In this document: in pieces, positions 32,088-41,165 of the stretch
Layout: each line of letters begins with the position of its first letter
How positions within the stretch are numbered: position 1 is the stretch's first letter
NCBI GenBank assembly: GCA_016703265.1
Contig: JADJCK010000002.1
Location: 1 to 64,000 of the forward strand
Origin: a bacterium
GTDB taxonomy: Bacteria > Krumholzibacteriota > Krumholzibacteriia > LZORAL124-64-63
Length of the DNA: 64,000 nucleotides
Direction: 5' to 3'
Notes under the pieces: generated by a model
Databases searched by the model: none
The model's input: only the letters and a program-made list of their open reading frames with translations
What the model was told of the DNA's origin: nothing
Position numbers and translations under genes: made by a program

Positions 32088-34267
32088 GCCGCACCACCAC
32101 ACCGGAGCGCCTGCCCTTCCTGCTCGAGATCGGCAGCGAGGAGATCCCCGCCCGTTTCGTCCCCGACGCGATGGCCGAACTGGGCAGGCGCCTGGGCGAG
32201 GGCCTGGCGGCGGCCCGGCTCGAGGCCGAGGGCCTGCGCGTCATGGCGACCCCGCGCCGCATGGTCGTGCTCTGCGCGGGCCTGGCGACGCGGCAGCCCG
32301 ACCGGCAGACCGAGGTGAAGGGCCCCCCGTTGTCGGTGGCCTTCGGCGCCGACGGCCAGCCGACACCGGCAGGGCTGGGGTTCGCCCGCAAGGCGGGCGT
32401 GGACCTGGCCGACTGTGAGCGCACGGGTGAAGGTGCCGGCGCCTGCCTGGTCGCCCGGCGCCTGGAGCCGGGTCGCGACGCCGCGGCCGTGCTGGCCGAA
32501 CTCATCCCGGCCGTGGTCCTGGCCATCCCGTTCCGCAAGGTGATGCGCTGGGGGGAGCACGACCTGGAGTACCCGCGCCCGCTGCAGTGGATCGTCGCAC
32601 TGCTGGGCGAACAGGTCGTGGACCTGAGCGTGGGGCATATCCGTTCGGGCCGTATTTCGCGCGGGCACCGCACGTTGGCGGCTAATTGTGAAGTAACGCT
32701 CGAATCTCCGGGTGCCTACCTGCCGGCCATGGCCGCCGCGGGCGTGATGGTCGACCAGGCGGAACGACGCCGCACCATCAGCGAAGGCCTGGCCGCCCGC
32801 CTGAAGGCCGAGGAGCCTGACGGGCGCCTGCTGGAGGACGAGGATCTGCTGGCTGAAGTGGTGTTCCTGTGCGAGCACCCGACGCCGTTCCTGGGCGCCT
32901 ACGGGAGCCAGTTCGCGGCGTTGCCTGACGAGGTGGTGGCCACGGCGCTGAAGGCCCACCAGCGGTATTTCTCCATCGTGGGGCCCGAGGGTCGCCTGCT
33001 TACGCGTTTCGCGTCTGTCCGCGATGGCGGAACGGACCACCTGGACAACGTCGTGGCCGGCAACGAGCGCGTGCTGCGCGCCCGCCTGGCAGACGCGCTC
33101 TTCTACTGGGGGTTCGACCAGAAGCAGACCCCTGACCAGCACGTGGCCCGCCTGCAGGCGGTAACCTGGATGGAGGGCTTCGGCTCGCTGGGGGACAAGT
33201 CGGTGCGGGTGTCGACCCTTGTGGACTGGCTCTGGGCCCACGGGCTGGGCGAGGGTGGGCCCAGGCCGGCGTCGCTGGCCCGTGCCGCCGTGATCTGCAA
33301 GGCCGACCTGGTCAGCGAAATGATCAAGGATGGCAAGGAATTCACGAAGCTGGAGGGCTTTATCGGGGCGCGCTACGCGGAACTGGCCGGCGAGCCGGCC
33401 GAGGTCTGCCGCGCGATCGTGCGGCACTATTTCCCGCGCTCGGCCTCCAGTGAACTGCCGGGGGACATTAACAGCAGCGTGCTTTCGATCGCCGACCGTC
33501 TGGACACGCTGGCCGGCTGCTGGTTGGCCGGTTTCGCGCCCACGGGGGCCAAGGATCCGTATGCCCTGCGGCGCCATGTCCTGGCCATCGTGCGCATCCT
33601 GCTGGATCTCAGGAAATCGCTGGATCTCGATGCTGCGATTGCGTTTGCGCTGTCGCAGTATGCCGGCCGTTCTGCGCCTGCGGCCCAGGAGCAGGCCCGT
33701 GCCGCCATCGGCGAGTTTGTGCAGACCCGCCTGGCGGGATATCTGGCAGAGGCCGGGGGACGCGACCCGGCCGTGCTGCGGGCTGTCCTGCCCGTGCACT
33801 GGCGGGACCCGCAGGCCGCCCTGGACTGGTCGGGCGCCCTCGAGGGTTTCCGCGGCCGGACCGATTTCCAGGCCCTGGCCACCGGGTTCAAGCGTTGCCG
33901 GAACATCCTCAAGGGTTCGGTGCTGGCCGATGCCGAACGGGCCGGCTGCTTCGACCGCTGGCTGGCCGGTGGCCGGGGTGCCGGGGGCGAGGATTTCAGT
34001 GGTTTGCCGGAACCTGCCGAGGGGGAATTGAGGCGGCAGGCGGCGGCGGCGGCCCCCGGACTCCAGGCGGCTGCGGCTGCGGGCAAGCTGGGAGAGGTTT
34101 TCAGTCTCCTTTCCGCACTGGGGCCGGCGATCGACCGCTATTTCGATGAGGTGATGGTTAATGCGCCCGATCCCGCGCTGCGGGAACTTCGTCACGCTTT
34201 CGTGAGGGAAATCCACGGCCTTTTTGCGCGTTACGCCGATTTCGGGGAAGTTGCTCCGGTGGACTAG
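32084..34267 (+). CDS. glyS: glycyl-tRNA synthetase beta subunit
   Basis: 727-residue tRNA-binding subunit of GlyRS. The N-terminus FLLEIGSEEIPARFV is diagnostic; the body includes the HD-like region (AAVICKADLVSEMIKDGKEFTKLEG) and GAKDPYALRRHVLAIVRIL, with an anticodon-binding DALR-type C-terminus (VMVNAPDPALRE). Length is normal. It is the last gene of the cluster that begins with hisS, so three aminoacyl-tRNA synthetases (His, Asp, Gly) share one transcription unit. A strong terminator follows 32 bases after the stop. Confidence 0.97.
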   Translation: MSRTTTPERLPFLLEIGSEEIPARFVPDAMAELGRRLGEGLAAARLEAEGLRVMATPRRMVVLCAGLATRQPDRQTEVKGPPLSVAFGADGQPTPAGLGFARKAGVDLADCERTGEGAGACLVARRLEPGRDAAAVLAELIPAVVLAIPFRKVMRWGEHDLEYPRPLQWIVALLGEQVVDLSVGHIRSGRISRGHRTLAANCEVTLESPGAYLPAMAAAGVMVDQAERRRTISEGLAARLKAEEPDGRLLEDEDLLAEVVFLCEHPTPFLGAYGSQFAALPDEVVATALKAHQRYFSIVGPEGRLLTRFASVRDGGTDHLDNVVAGNERVLRARLADALFYWGFDQKQTPDQHVARLQAVTWMEGFGSLGDKSVRVSTLVDWLWAHGLGEGGPRPASLARAAVICKADLVSEMIKDGKEFTKLEGFIGARYAELAGEPAEVCRAIVRHYFPRSASSELPGDINSSVLSIADRLDTLAGCWLAGFAPTGAKDPYALRRHVLAIVRILLDLRKSLDLDAAIAFALSQYAGRSAPAAQEQARAAIGEFVQTRLAGYLAEAGGRDPAVLRAVLPVHWRDPQAALDWSGALEGFRGRTDFQALATGFKRCRNILKGSVLADAERAGCFDRWLAGGRGAGGEDFSGLPEPAEGELRRQAAAAAPGLQAAAAAGKLGEVFSLLSALGPAIDRYFDEVMVNAPDPALRELRHAFVREIHGLFARYADFGEVAPVD

Positions 34268-34299
34268 GTCTTGATCGCGAAGAAAAGGCGAAAGGGCCC

Positions 34300-34345
34300 G
34301 GCGGCCCGCAGGTCTCCGGCGGGGAGGCCCGCGGGCTGCCTTTTT
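34300..34345 (+). terminator. intrinsic terminator of the hisS-glyS operon
   Basis: GGCGGCCCGC (34300-34309) pairs with GCGGGCTGCC (34331-34340, one G-T pair), and the enclosed GGTCTCC/GGGAGGCC continues the stem; five T residues follow. Confidence 0.88.
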
Positions 34346-34377
34346 GGCCGCCGCCACGGTTTTTCCACAAATGACTA

Positions 34378-34406
34378 TTGACGCGATTTTCGAGTTCCGG
34401 TAAGGT
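34378..34406 (+). promoter_or_regulatory. promoter candidate P1 for the 1004-residue secreted protein
   Basis: TTGACG, 17 bases, TAAGGT in an AT-richer stretch after the glyS terminator. Predicted start near 34413 gives a leader of about 290 bases. Confidence 0.5.
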
Positions 34407-34488
34407 AATGCAGCGACTCACAGACAAAAGTTCCCTACCTTCGAGGTGCGTTGTCACTCTGTTTCCACTCGTGTCCTGTTTGAATCAC

Positions 34489-34517
34489 TTGACGCCTTGT
34501 TCGCTCGTCACCATAGG
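34489..34517 (+). promoter_or_regulatory. promoter candidate P2 for the 1004-residue secreted protein
   Basis: A second TTGACG, 17 bases, CATAGG. The -10 is weaker than in P1. It would start just upstream of the structured leader. Confidence 0.35.
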
Positions 34518-34536
34518 TCTGCGCCATCCCTGAGGA

Positions 34537-34621
34537 GGTCCGCTCGCTGGCACACGTCAATCGCTGTGCCTCCTGTTCGCCAAAGGGAACACTTTGTCGC
34601 CCGAAGGGTGCGAGGCGGACC
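34537..34621 (+). promoter_or_regulatory. structured 5' leader, four-way-junction-like
   Basis: GGTCCGCTCGC (34537-34547) pairs with 34610-34621 as 11 bp with one bulged G. Enclosed are three hairpins: GGCACA/TGTGCC (34549-34570), TGTTC/GAACA (34574-34591) and CCC-GAA-GGG (34600-34608). The start codon lies 80 bases downstream. It may control translation or mRNA stability; I do not recognise a riboswitch class, and it is not a tRNA. Otherwise the 433-base gap (34268-34700) holds only the terminator, the two promoter candidates and the ribosome-binding site. Confidence 0.4.
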
Positions 34622-34700
34622 GCCAGTCGGTTCACCGTCGCACGGAAAATTCGTTCGCCTAACCATGTGTCGGCTCCGAGCCGGCGATGGGGGGAAGATA

Positions 34701-37700
34701 ATGAAGAGACTCACCACGATTGCGTGCCTGGCGTTGGCGCTGATGTTCGCGGTTGGTGCGTTCGCTGCCGAGCGCAACGTCGCGTCCCAGCCTGCCATGT
34801 GGTTCAGTGGCACCGCCGCCAAGGCGTCCGGTGACACGATCGACCTCATGGGCCCGGGCGGGGCTTTCCCGTACCGCGGCGACTTCGAGACCGCGTCTGC
34901 CCGTCCGGGCGGCTCCGGCATCCTGCCTGACGGCTGGTACTCGGTGGACGAGACGTCCCCGGCCAACCACTGGCACGTCGACACCTACGGCGTCGTTGCT
35001 CCGCTGAGCGGCAACGCTGCCTGGTGCGGCGACATCGCGCTGGTGTCGTGCGGCGTCGGCGACGTCGCCGGCGGCTACAACAACAGCTGGAACGACATCC
35101 TCGAGTTCCGCAAGACCATCGGCGCGGCCGCGACCGTTCGCGTCCAGGCCGACCTCGTGTACGACAGCGAGCCGGGTTATGACTTCACGACCCTGCAGCG
35201 CCGTACCGCGGCCAACCCGTTCTTCGAGCCGATCACCGGTGGCCAGGGTCAGTCCTGGGACGGCGTCGGCACCGAAGCGGTCGACTACACGTTCACCTAC
35301 ACCCCGGCTGAGCTGTACGAAGGCACCGACGTTGCTGTCGCCTTCATCTTCTCGGCTGACGGTGCGTGGTCCGACGGCGACTGCCAGTGGCCGACCAACG
35401 GCGCCGCCCGCCTGGACAACATCACGGTGACCGTGAACGGCACCCCGTACACGGAAAACTTCGAAGACGGCCTGCTCGGCCCGGACTGGGTTGCCACTCC
35501 GAACGTGGGCGTGGGCGACTTCGCTCGCGTGTGGGGCCTGCTGGGTGACTCCGACGACTGCGCTTCGAACTTCTCGAAGCTGGTCGCCTTCATCGACGAC
35601 GGCCTCGTGGTGCCCGGCACCGGTGGCACCGTCGGTGGTCCTGGGAACGACTACGGCCCTCCGGGCGGCTACATCGTGAACAACACGGGTGGCCTGCTGG
35701 ATCCGTCGTACCACATCCAGGCTTCGGTGTACTCGCCGGTCATGACCTGGCCGGATCCTGCCAAGGGCGGCATGTCCTTCGCGTTCGACGTCTACCGTCA
35801 CGAGCTGCTGATCGCGAATGACACCCCGGGTATCTTCTATACCTGGAGCATTCGGACCACGGCCGGCGGCGACATCAACGTGGCTGGCTGGAAGGACCGC
35901 AACTTCGTGTACTACGGCGGCCCGAACTACCTGCGTTCCGTCAACATCGTTGACGATCTGGTCGAGACCGGCGCGACGCATGCCCAGGTCACCCTGGGTG
36001 TGTTCGAGCTGGGCTGGCAGTTCGGCTACGGCGATGGCACCAACGGTACCCCGGCTCCGTACTTCGACAACGCCCGCGTGAAGGTGTACCCGACGGCTGG
36101 CGCCCGCATCGCCGTGACGGAAATCCGTCTGGCGAACGACGGCTTCCCCGCCATCGGTGACATCGACCTGGGCGACCTGAGCCAGAACTCGATCCGTTTC
36201 GACATGGCGGCCAACATCGCGGCTCGTACGCACCTGCGTAACGATCCGGGCGACTCGATCTGGGTGGACGTGACCCCGCGCGCCGGCGGTACGCTGGACA
36301 TGCCGGTCATGCACTGGACCTTCGCTATCCAGAATCCGCTGTTCGATGCGTATCGTACGCTGCCCACCAACCCGGTTACGGCTAAGCTGACGTACACCGC
36401 GGCTGGCGCGCAGGTTGCGAACCGTTACAACTTCGACCTGCCGGACACCGGCATGATCTTCCCCGGCGACCTTCTGCAGTACTACTTCGCGGCGACCGAC
36501 CATGTCGCTGGCGATACGAAGGTCTCGACGGCCCCTGGCGACATCAGCCAGTTCGGCAACCCGGCCCCGATGGCGTACCCGAGCGTGTACTCGGTCAGCG
36601 GCCTGCCCAGCATTTCGACTGCTGGCGGCGCGCAGCCGACGACCCTGTTCTGGAACGACTTCGGCTTCCGTGGCGGCGAAGACGAGTGGTACGGCGCTCT
36701 GCGTCACCTGGGCCTCGAGCGGGGCGTGGACTATGACGTGTTCGACACGCATGGCCCGAGCTCCGGCGTTGGCAACGGTCTCGGTGGCCGCGCCACCGTG
36801 TCGCAGATCGACGGCTACACGGACATGCTGTACTCGGCTGGCGACCTGACGTCGCCGACCCTGTCGAACGGCGACTTCGCCGGCGACCCGGGCAACGACC
36901 TCGGCCTGATGAACTCGTGGCTGGCCCTCGGTGGCCGTGACCTGTTCATGACCGGTGACGACCTGGGTAACAGCCTGTACACGACCGGTACCGTGGCCCG
37001 CGCCTTCCTTGAGAACAAGATGGGCGTGACCTACAACGATACCGACGTGCGTGACAACATCGCCGGTCAGACGGCCCCGCTGGTGCTCGCGATCGCGGGT
37101 AACCCCGTGTTCACGACCGCCGACAGCTGGGTCGCCTACGGCGGCTGCTTCGGCATCAATGACTTCGACAACATCGTCACGTTCGGTGGCGCCACCCGTC
37201 TGGCCCAGTTCACGGCGCCGGGCGGCGTGTCGACCCCGTACACGTACGCTGCTGCTGTGCTGAACCTCGACGGCAGCAACAAGATCGTGTCGATGAACCA
37301 TGACCTGCTGTTCGTGCTCGATCCGGGCGTCAAGGTTGCGGCTCCGGCCCCGGCCCGCGTCGTCCTGCTGAGCAACGTCCTGGACTACTTCGGCGTGACC
37401 AACGACCTGAACAACACGTCCGGCACCGATCTGCCGGTCGCGAAGTTCGGCGTCGAGAGCTACCCGAATCCGTTCAACCCGCAGCTGACGATCAAGTACA
37501 CCCTCAAGAACCCCGGCAACGTGGTCATGAAGGTCTACAACGTCCGCGGCGAACTGGTGAAGACCCTGCTGAACGGTCAGGTCTCCGAGACCGCCGGTTC
37601 GGTCGTGTGGGATGGCACCACGGACCAGGGCAGCAACGTGTCCTCGGGCGTGTACTTCGTCGAGACCCGCTCGGGTGGCGACGTGAACGTCCAGAAGGCC

Positions 37701-37715
37701 ACGATGGTCAAGTAA
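34701..37715 (+). CDS. large secreted protein with FlgD-like/type IX-like C-terminal domain, probably abundant
   Basis: 1004-residue exported protein. ATG 34701 follows GGGGGGAAG and opens a clean signal peptide (MKRLTTIACLALALMFAVGAFA). Residues ~50-260 and ~320-520 look like two related beta-sandwich modules (PYRGDFETA..., TENFEDGLLGPDW...) of the choice-of-anchor type. The C-terminal ~90 residues contain SYPNPFNPQLTIKYTL, VYNVRGELVKTLL and SSGVYFVETRSG, the FlgD-like/type IX-like domain used for surface sorting in FCB bacteria. Codon use differs from all neighbours: many T-ending codons (GCT, GGT, CGT), as in highly expressed genes. A structured leader and its own terminator surround it. 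Function unknown; a major surface or extracellular protein is likely. Confidence 0.88.
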   Translation: MKRLTTIACLALALMFAVGAFAAERNVASQPAMWFSGTAAKASGDTIDLMGPGGAFPYRGDFETASARPGGSGILPDGWYSVDETSPANHWHVDTYGVVAPLSGNAAWCGDIALVSCGVGDVAGGYNNSWNDILEFRKTIGAAATVRVQADLVYDSEPGYDFTTLQRRTAANPFFEPITGGQGQSWDGVGTEAVDYTFTYTPAELYEGTDVAVAFIFSADGAWSDGDCQWPTNGAARLDNITVTVNGTPYTENFEDGLLGPDWVATPNVGVGDFARVWGLLGDSDDCASNFSKLVAFIDDGLVVPGTGGTVGGPGNDYGPPGGYIVNNTGGLLDPSYHIQASVYSPVMTWPDPAKGGMSFAFDVYRHELLIANDTPGIFYTWSIRTTAGGDINVAGWKDRNFVYYGGPNYLRSVNIVDDLVETGATHAQVTLGVFELGWQFGYGDGTNGTPAPYFDNARVKVYPTAGARIAVTEIRLANDGFPAIGDIDLGDLSQNSIRFDMAANIAARTHLRNDPGDSIWVDVTPRAGGTLDMPVMHWTFAIQNPLFDAYRTLPTNPVTAKLTYTAAGAQVANRYNFDLPDTGMIFPGDLLQYYFAATDHVAGDTKVSTAPGDISQFGNPAPMAYPSVYSVSGLPSISTAGGAQPTTLFWNDFGFRGGEDEWYGALRHLGLERGVDYDVFDTHGPSSGVGNGLGGRATVSQIDGYTDMLYSAGDLTSPTLSNGDFAGDPGNDLGLMNSWLALGGRDLFMTGDDLGNSLYTTGTVARAFLENKMGVTYNDTDVRDNIAGQTAPLVLAIAGNPVFTTADSWVAYGGCFGINDFDNIVTFGGATRLAQFTAPGGVSTPYTYAAAVLNLDGSNKIVSMNHDLLFVLDPGVKVAAPAPARVVLLSNVLDYFGVTNDLNNTSGTDLPVAKFGVESYPNPFNPQLTIKYTLKNPGNVVMKVYNVRGELVKTLLNGQVSETAGSVVWDGTTDQGSNVSSGVYFVETRSGGDVNVQKATMVK

Positions 37716-37755
37716 GTTTCGATCCCTGATCGAAGCTTCGGCAGGCAACTGCCGG

Positions 37756-37788
37756 GGGGGCGGCCCGCAAGGGTCGCCCCCTTGTTTT
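37756..37788 (+). terminator. intrinsic terminator of the large secreted protein gene
   Basis: Eleven-bp stem GGGGGCGGCCC/GGGTCGCCCCC closed by a GCAA tetraloop, then TTGTTTT. Confidence 0.88.
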
Positions 37789-37858
37789 GGGGGCCCCTGG
37801 AAGCGGCCAACCTGCGTGCCGCTAGCGGGTTGTGGCGCGGGGCGGCGTCTCTTGCCGG

Positions 37859-37888
37859 TTGACAGGGCCTGCCGCGTCTCCCTATATT
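37859..37888 (+). promoter_or_regulatory. strong sigma-70-type promoter of the lipoprotein operon
   Basis: Perfect TTGACA, 18 bases, TATATT. Predicted start near 37896 leaves a 130-base leader containing the hairpin ACGCCGC/GCGGCGT (37951-37957 with 37971-37977). The 311-base gap 37716-38026 holds only this and the preceding terminator. Confidence 0.75.
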
Positions 37889-38026
37889 TCCCGCGCAGCC
37901 CGTTCACCGTCCAGCCGGCATCCGGCCGGCGGACCTGGCCGGCTCATTCGACGCCGCACGTCCCACCGCCGCGGCGTGGCATCAACCTGCTGTACCGTCA
38001 AGGTTTCCGAGGGGGCGTCCGCCAGC

Positions 38027-40393
38027 ATGAAGATCAGGCGAATCTCCATCGTCGCGTCGTGCCTGTCCGTCGTCACGGCTCTGTCCGTGGTCGGGTTGTC
38101 CATGCTTGGTGGCTGCCGCGCCTTCCAGCCGGAGGCAGTGCAGGTCAACAAGGCACCCGAGACGTACATCATCGGCGCGCCGCCCGAAGACGCAGGTGGC
38201 TACTACCACTTCCATGTCTACTGGTACGGCCGCGACGAGGACGGCAAGGTGGAGCGCTTCGTGTGGGCGTTGACCGACACGACGATGCAGGACCCGGACA
38301 CGACCGACGACGAGGAGGACCAGCGCTTCAATCCCGCGTTGGACGCCTCGACGCTCGCGATCGCCCGCTGGACCACGCGTACCGATTCGATCTTCAACTT
38401 CACGATCGGACAGGGGACCGCGACGTCCACGCACAAGACGCTGCACATGGTCGCGATCGACGACTTCGGCGCCTATGACCGCACGCCGGCGCGCCTTCAT
38501 TTCTTCACCAACACCCTGGGGTCGCCCGACCTGCGGTTCTTCCGCGTGGAGGGCACCGATACCACCGCCGTGGCGGCAGGCCAGGTCGATACCGTCGGCT
38601 TCGGCAAGCCCTACCGGTTGATCTGGCGCGGGCAGTCGCCCAACGTGCGCGGCTACAGCCCCGAGGCCCTGGCCCTGGTCGACACCGTGGCGCCGTTGAA
38701 CGACGGCCTGTTCGGCTACAAGTGGAAGCTGAACGGAGCGCTCGGCGGCGACTGCCAGCCCTCGCTGACCGACTGCTGGAGCCCGCGGCGCTTCAATGAA
38801 GCCACGAACGACAGCTTCTCGTTCTTCGGTTCGGTGACGAGCCTCTTCTTCGCCAACGACGGCTCGGGCACCAGCGCCTTCCGCAAGCGCCTGCCGAGCG
38901 GCACTGTGAGCCTTGAAGTCAATTCGATCGACATCGCCGGCGTTGAAGTGGCGAATTATCTCCGTCCGTTCAGCTTCATCGTCAACTACGACCCCGAGAC
39001 GCTGATCCTCGACGGCGAGACCGACTGGGCGCACCCGTCGGACGGCGAAACGTACCCGTACTACATCCGGCTGAACGACCCGACGCGGACCCATTACCCG
39101 TTCCAGTCGGGCGACCGCATCCCGGACCGCACCTATGTGGTGGTCAAGGCCCTGGCGCGTGACAGCGCGAGCGACGAACGCCTCGATCCCAACTTCAAGA
39201 TCGGGTTCACGGGCTATCTCCAGGGCGTGCGGCAGAACTTCACCGGCGGCGTGTTCCCGTTCGTGTCCGAAGCGAGCGCTCTGAACACGCAGCCGACCTG
39301 GGACGCGGGCGTCAACGGCTGGTACGGCGACACGCTGGGCTTCCTGACCGCGCCCAACAGCCGGTTCACGATCAACATGCAGTCGGTGGACGAGCATCAG
39401 CGGCGCGACGGGTCGCCGGCTGCGCTGAGCTTCGACGTGGGCTACGAGCCGTGCCTGCAGTGCATCGAACTGCTGCCGAAGCCGAGCAGTTCGACCTCGG
39501 CCTTCGACATCAATACCGCCTGCGTGGAGGACACGGACCAGGCGACCTGGGACGCCCACCCGTGCCTGGCGGGCGTGACGCAGTTGAGGGTGGCAGGTCC
39601 CGGCGTGGCTGCGAACCCGCTGACGGACCTCGAGGCCCAGCCTGACATCGCGTACACCATGGTCAACCGGGACACCGGATTCGTCACCAATATCCTGACG
39701 AGGCCGGTCCGGGCCGACAGTGCCGCCAACTACATCGTCGCCGCGACGCGGTACAAGATGGCGATCCTCGTGCACGGCAAGGACGACCCGGCCGAGGCGT
39801 GGAGCCAGCCGGTCAGGCGCCTGGGCGGCATCAAGTACGAGGTGGCCTACGACTGCGATCCCTTCAACGAGATCAAGGACGGCGGCGGCAATGATGACAT
39901 CGGCGTGCCGACGTGGGGGCAGCCGGCCACCGGCGGTGGCCTTGTCGTCAGCACCACGACGGGATTGTGGAAGGTCGAAGTGGATGTCTTCGTGCCGACG
40001 CAGTTGATGCAGTCGAACGAGACCATCTACCGGATCATTCTGGCTAATCCGCCCACCTCACTGTCCGGCCCCGCCATCGATATGTTCATGCGCGCCATCA
40101 AGCGCCAGTTCGGAGACGGATGGGTCGATGCGGTCGTCCTGGACCAGACCGCGTCGCAGGTCAACCCGATCCGCCCGTCCGTGTTCAACTTCTTCCGCAA
40201 TGTGCGGCCCGGCATGACCATCACCGCCAACCAGACATGGCGCGATGCTGGTCTGTCTTCAGGGTCGATCAAGGACCGTCTGCCCCTGTCGCAGGGGGCC
40301 ATGGCGAGCTTGGACGGCGAGTCGGTGCGCAAGCGCTTCCGGCTGGTTCTTCAGCCGAGTACGGGGCCGGAGATTGTCTGCAGCGGCGACTAG
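38027..40393 (+). CDS. large secreted lipoprotein
   Basis: 788-residue predicted lipoprotein: MKIRR, a hydrophobic core and the lipobox MLGGC at ~24-28. The mature part is rich in Asp/Thr/Tyr and beta structure, with an opening domain APETYIIGAPP then YHFHVYWYGRDEDGKVERFVWAL, a pattern of Ig/fibronectin-like sandwiches that recurs in the next gene (VEFRWTGSDPDGRIKGYQWKM). I do not recognise a catalytic domain. ATG 38027 is chosen because it gives the signal sequence; the frame is open upstream through leader DNA. First gene of an operon with a strong promoter; 43 bases to the next lipoprotein. Confidence 0.87.
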   Translation: MKIRRISIVASCLSVVTALSVVGLSMLGGCRAFQPEAVQVNKAPETYIIGAPPEDAGGYYHFHVYWYGRDEDGKVERFVWALTDTTMQDPDTTDDEEDQRFNPALDASTLAIARWTTRTDSIFNFTIGQGTATSTHKTLHMVAIDDFGAYDRTPARLHFFTNTLGSPDLRFFRVEGTDTTAVAAGQVDTVGFGKPYRLIWRGQSPNVRGYSPEALALVDTVAPLNDGLFGYKWKLNGALGGDCQPSLTDCWSPRRFNEATNDSFSFFGSVTSLFFANDGSGTSAFRKRLPSGTVSLEVNSIDIAGVEVANYLRPFSFIVNYDPETLILDGETDWAHPSDGETYPYYIRLNDPTRTHYPFQSGDRIPDRTYVVVKALARDSASDERLDPNFKIGFTGYLQGVRQNFTGGVFPFVSEASALNTQPTWDAGVNGWYGDTLGFLTAPNSRFTINMQSVDEHQRRDGSPAALSFDVGYEPCLQCIELLPKPSSSTSAFDINTACVEDTDQATWDAHPCLAGVTQLRVAGPGVAANPLTDLEAQPDIAYTMVNRDTGFVTNILTRPVRADSAANYIVAATRYKMAILVHGKDDPAEAWSQPVRRLGGIKYEVAYDCDPFNEIKDGGGNDDIGVPTWGQPATGGGLVVSTTTGLWKVEVDVFVPTQLMQSNETIYRIILANPPTSLSGPAIDMFMRAIKRQFGDGWVDAVVLDQTASQVNPIRPSVFNFFRNVRPGMTITANQTWRDAGLSSGSIKDRLPLSQGAMASLDGESVRKRFRLVLQPSTGPEIVCSGD

Positions 40394-40436
40394 GGTGCTT
40401 GGCTCGATGGTGACCGACAGGACGAGGAGTGGCTTG

Positions 40437-41165
40437 ATGCAAAAGCGAAGCACACGGAACGTTGGGGCCCTGTGGGCCGCGATGCTGCTGCTGGGGATCG
40501 CCGGCGGTTGCTCGACCGACACGGAGATGAACGGCATCAGGGTTCCCAACGCCACGCCTGACACGCGCGTGACGGGCCAGCCGCCCACGCTGCTGGAAGC
40601 CAGCTATGCCGTGGAGTTCCGCTGGACCGGGTCGGACCCGGACGGCCGCATCAAGGGCTACCAGTGGAAGATGAGCGACAACGGCACCGACGGCATCAGC
40701 CCGCAGGACACGCTCACGGTCGATCCGCTGACCGGCGCTGTGATCAATCCCTGGTACTTCACGGCGAGCACCGACTCGACGTTCCTGGTGCTGGCCGACC
40801 AGGCCGGGTTCCCGGGAGACGTGGGGAATCCGCGCAGCTTCCGGAGTCACTCGCTGTTCGTGCGTGCGGTCGACGACAAGGGTGCGGTGGATCCGACGCC
40901 GGCCTACATCTCGTTCACCTCGACGACGATCGTGCCTTCCTGCCGCGTCAGTTTCCCGAGCCTGGGCGGGGCCTCGGCGTACGCCGTGCCCCGGACCGTG
41001 AATATCGGCGTGACGGGCGTTGATCCGGACTTCGAACTCCGGACGCCCTGCCGTGGCGGCCCTATCTCCCCGAGGAAGAGGACCGCGTCGTTTCGATTCC
41101 GAACCAGACGGTCGGCAACTACTTCTTCTTCGCGACGCAGGTGCAGGACACGGCCGGCGCCGTGA
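40437..41165 (+). CDS. N-terminal part of a frame-broken secreted lipoprotein
   Basis: ATG 40437 after GAGGAG opens a signal sequence (VGALWAAMLLLGIAGGC) with lipobox IAGGC. The mature part resembles the start of the preceding lipoprotein (FRWTGSDPDGRIKGYQWKMSD), so the two are probably paralogues. The frame is sensible to about 41038 (VGVDPDFEL-type residues) and then turns into Arg/Ser-rich nonsense, stopping at 41165. The correct continuation is in the frame one base back, beginning DALPWRPYLPEEED at about 41043, so one base appears to be missing in the interval 41036-41045. Confidence 0.8.
   Translation: MQKRSTRNVGALWAAMLLLGIAGGCSTDTEMNGIRVPNATPDTRVTGQPPTLLEASYAVEFRWTGSDPDGRIKGYQWKMSDNGTDGISPQDTLTVDPLTGAVINPWYFTASTDSTFLVLADQAGFPGDVGNPRSFRSHSLFVRAVDDKGAVDPTPAYISFTSTTIVPSCRVSFPSLGGASAYAVPRTVNIGVTGVDPDFELRTPCRGGPISPRKRTASFRFRTRRSATTSSSRRRCRTRPAP

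Noticed and set aside
34548..34565. TGGCAC in the leader of the 34701 gene as a second sigma-54 promoter
   Set aside because: The GC dinucleotide required 10 bases after the GG is missing, so there is no -12 element.
34537..34621. tRNA gene from the cloverleaf-like fold
   Set aside because: No 7-bp acceptor, anticodon arm or T-loop consensus; the closing stem is 11 bp.
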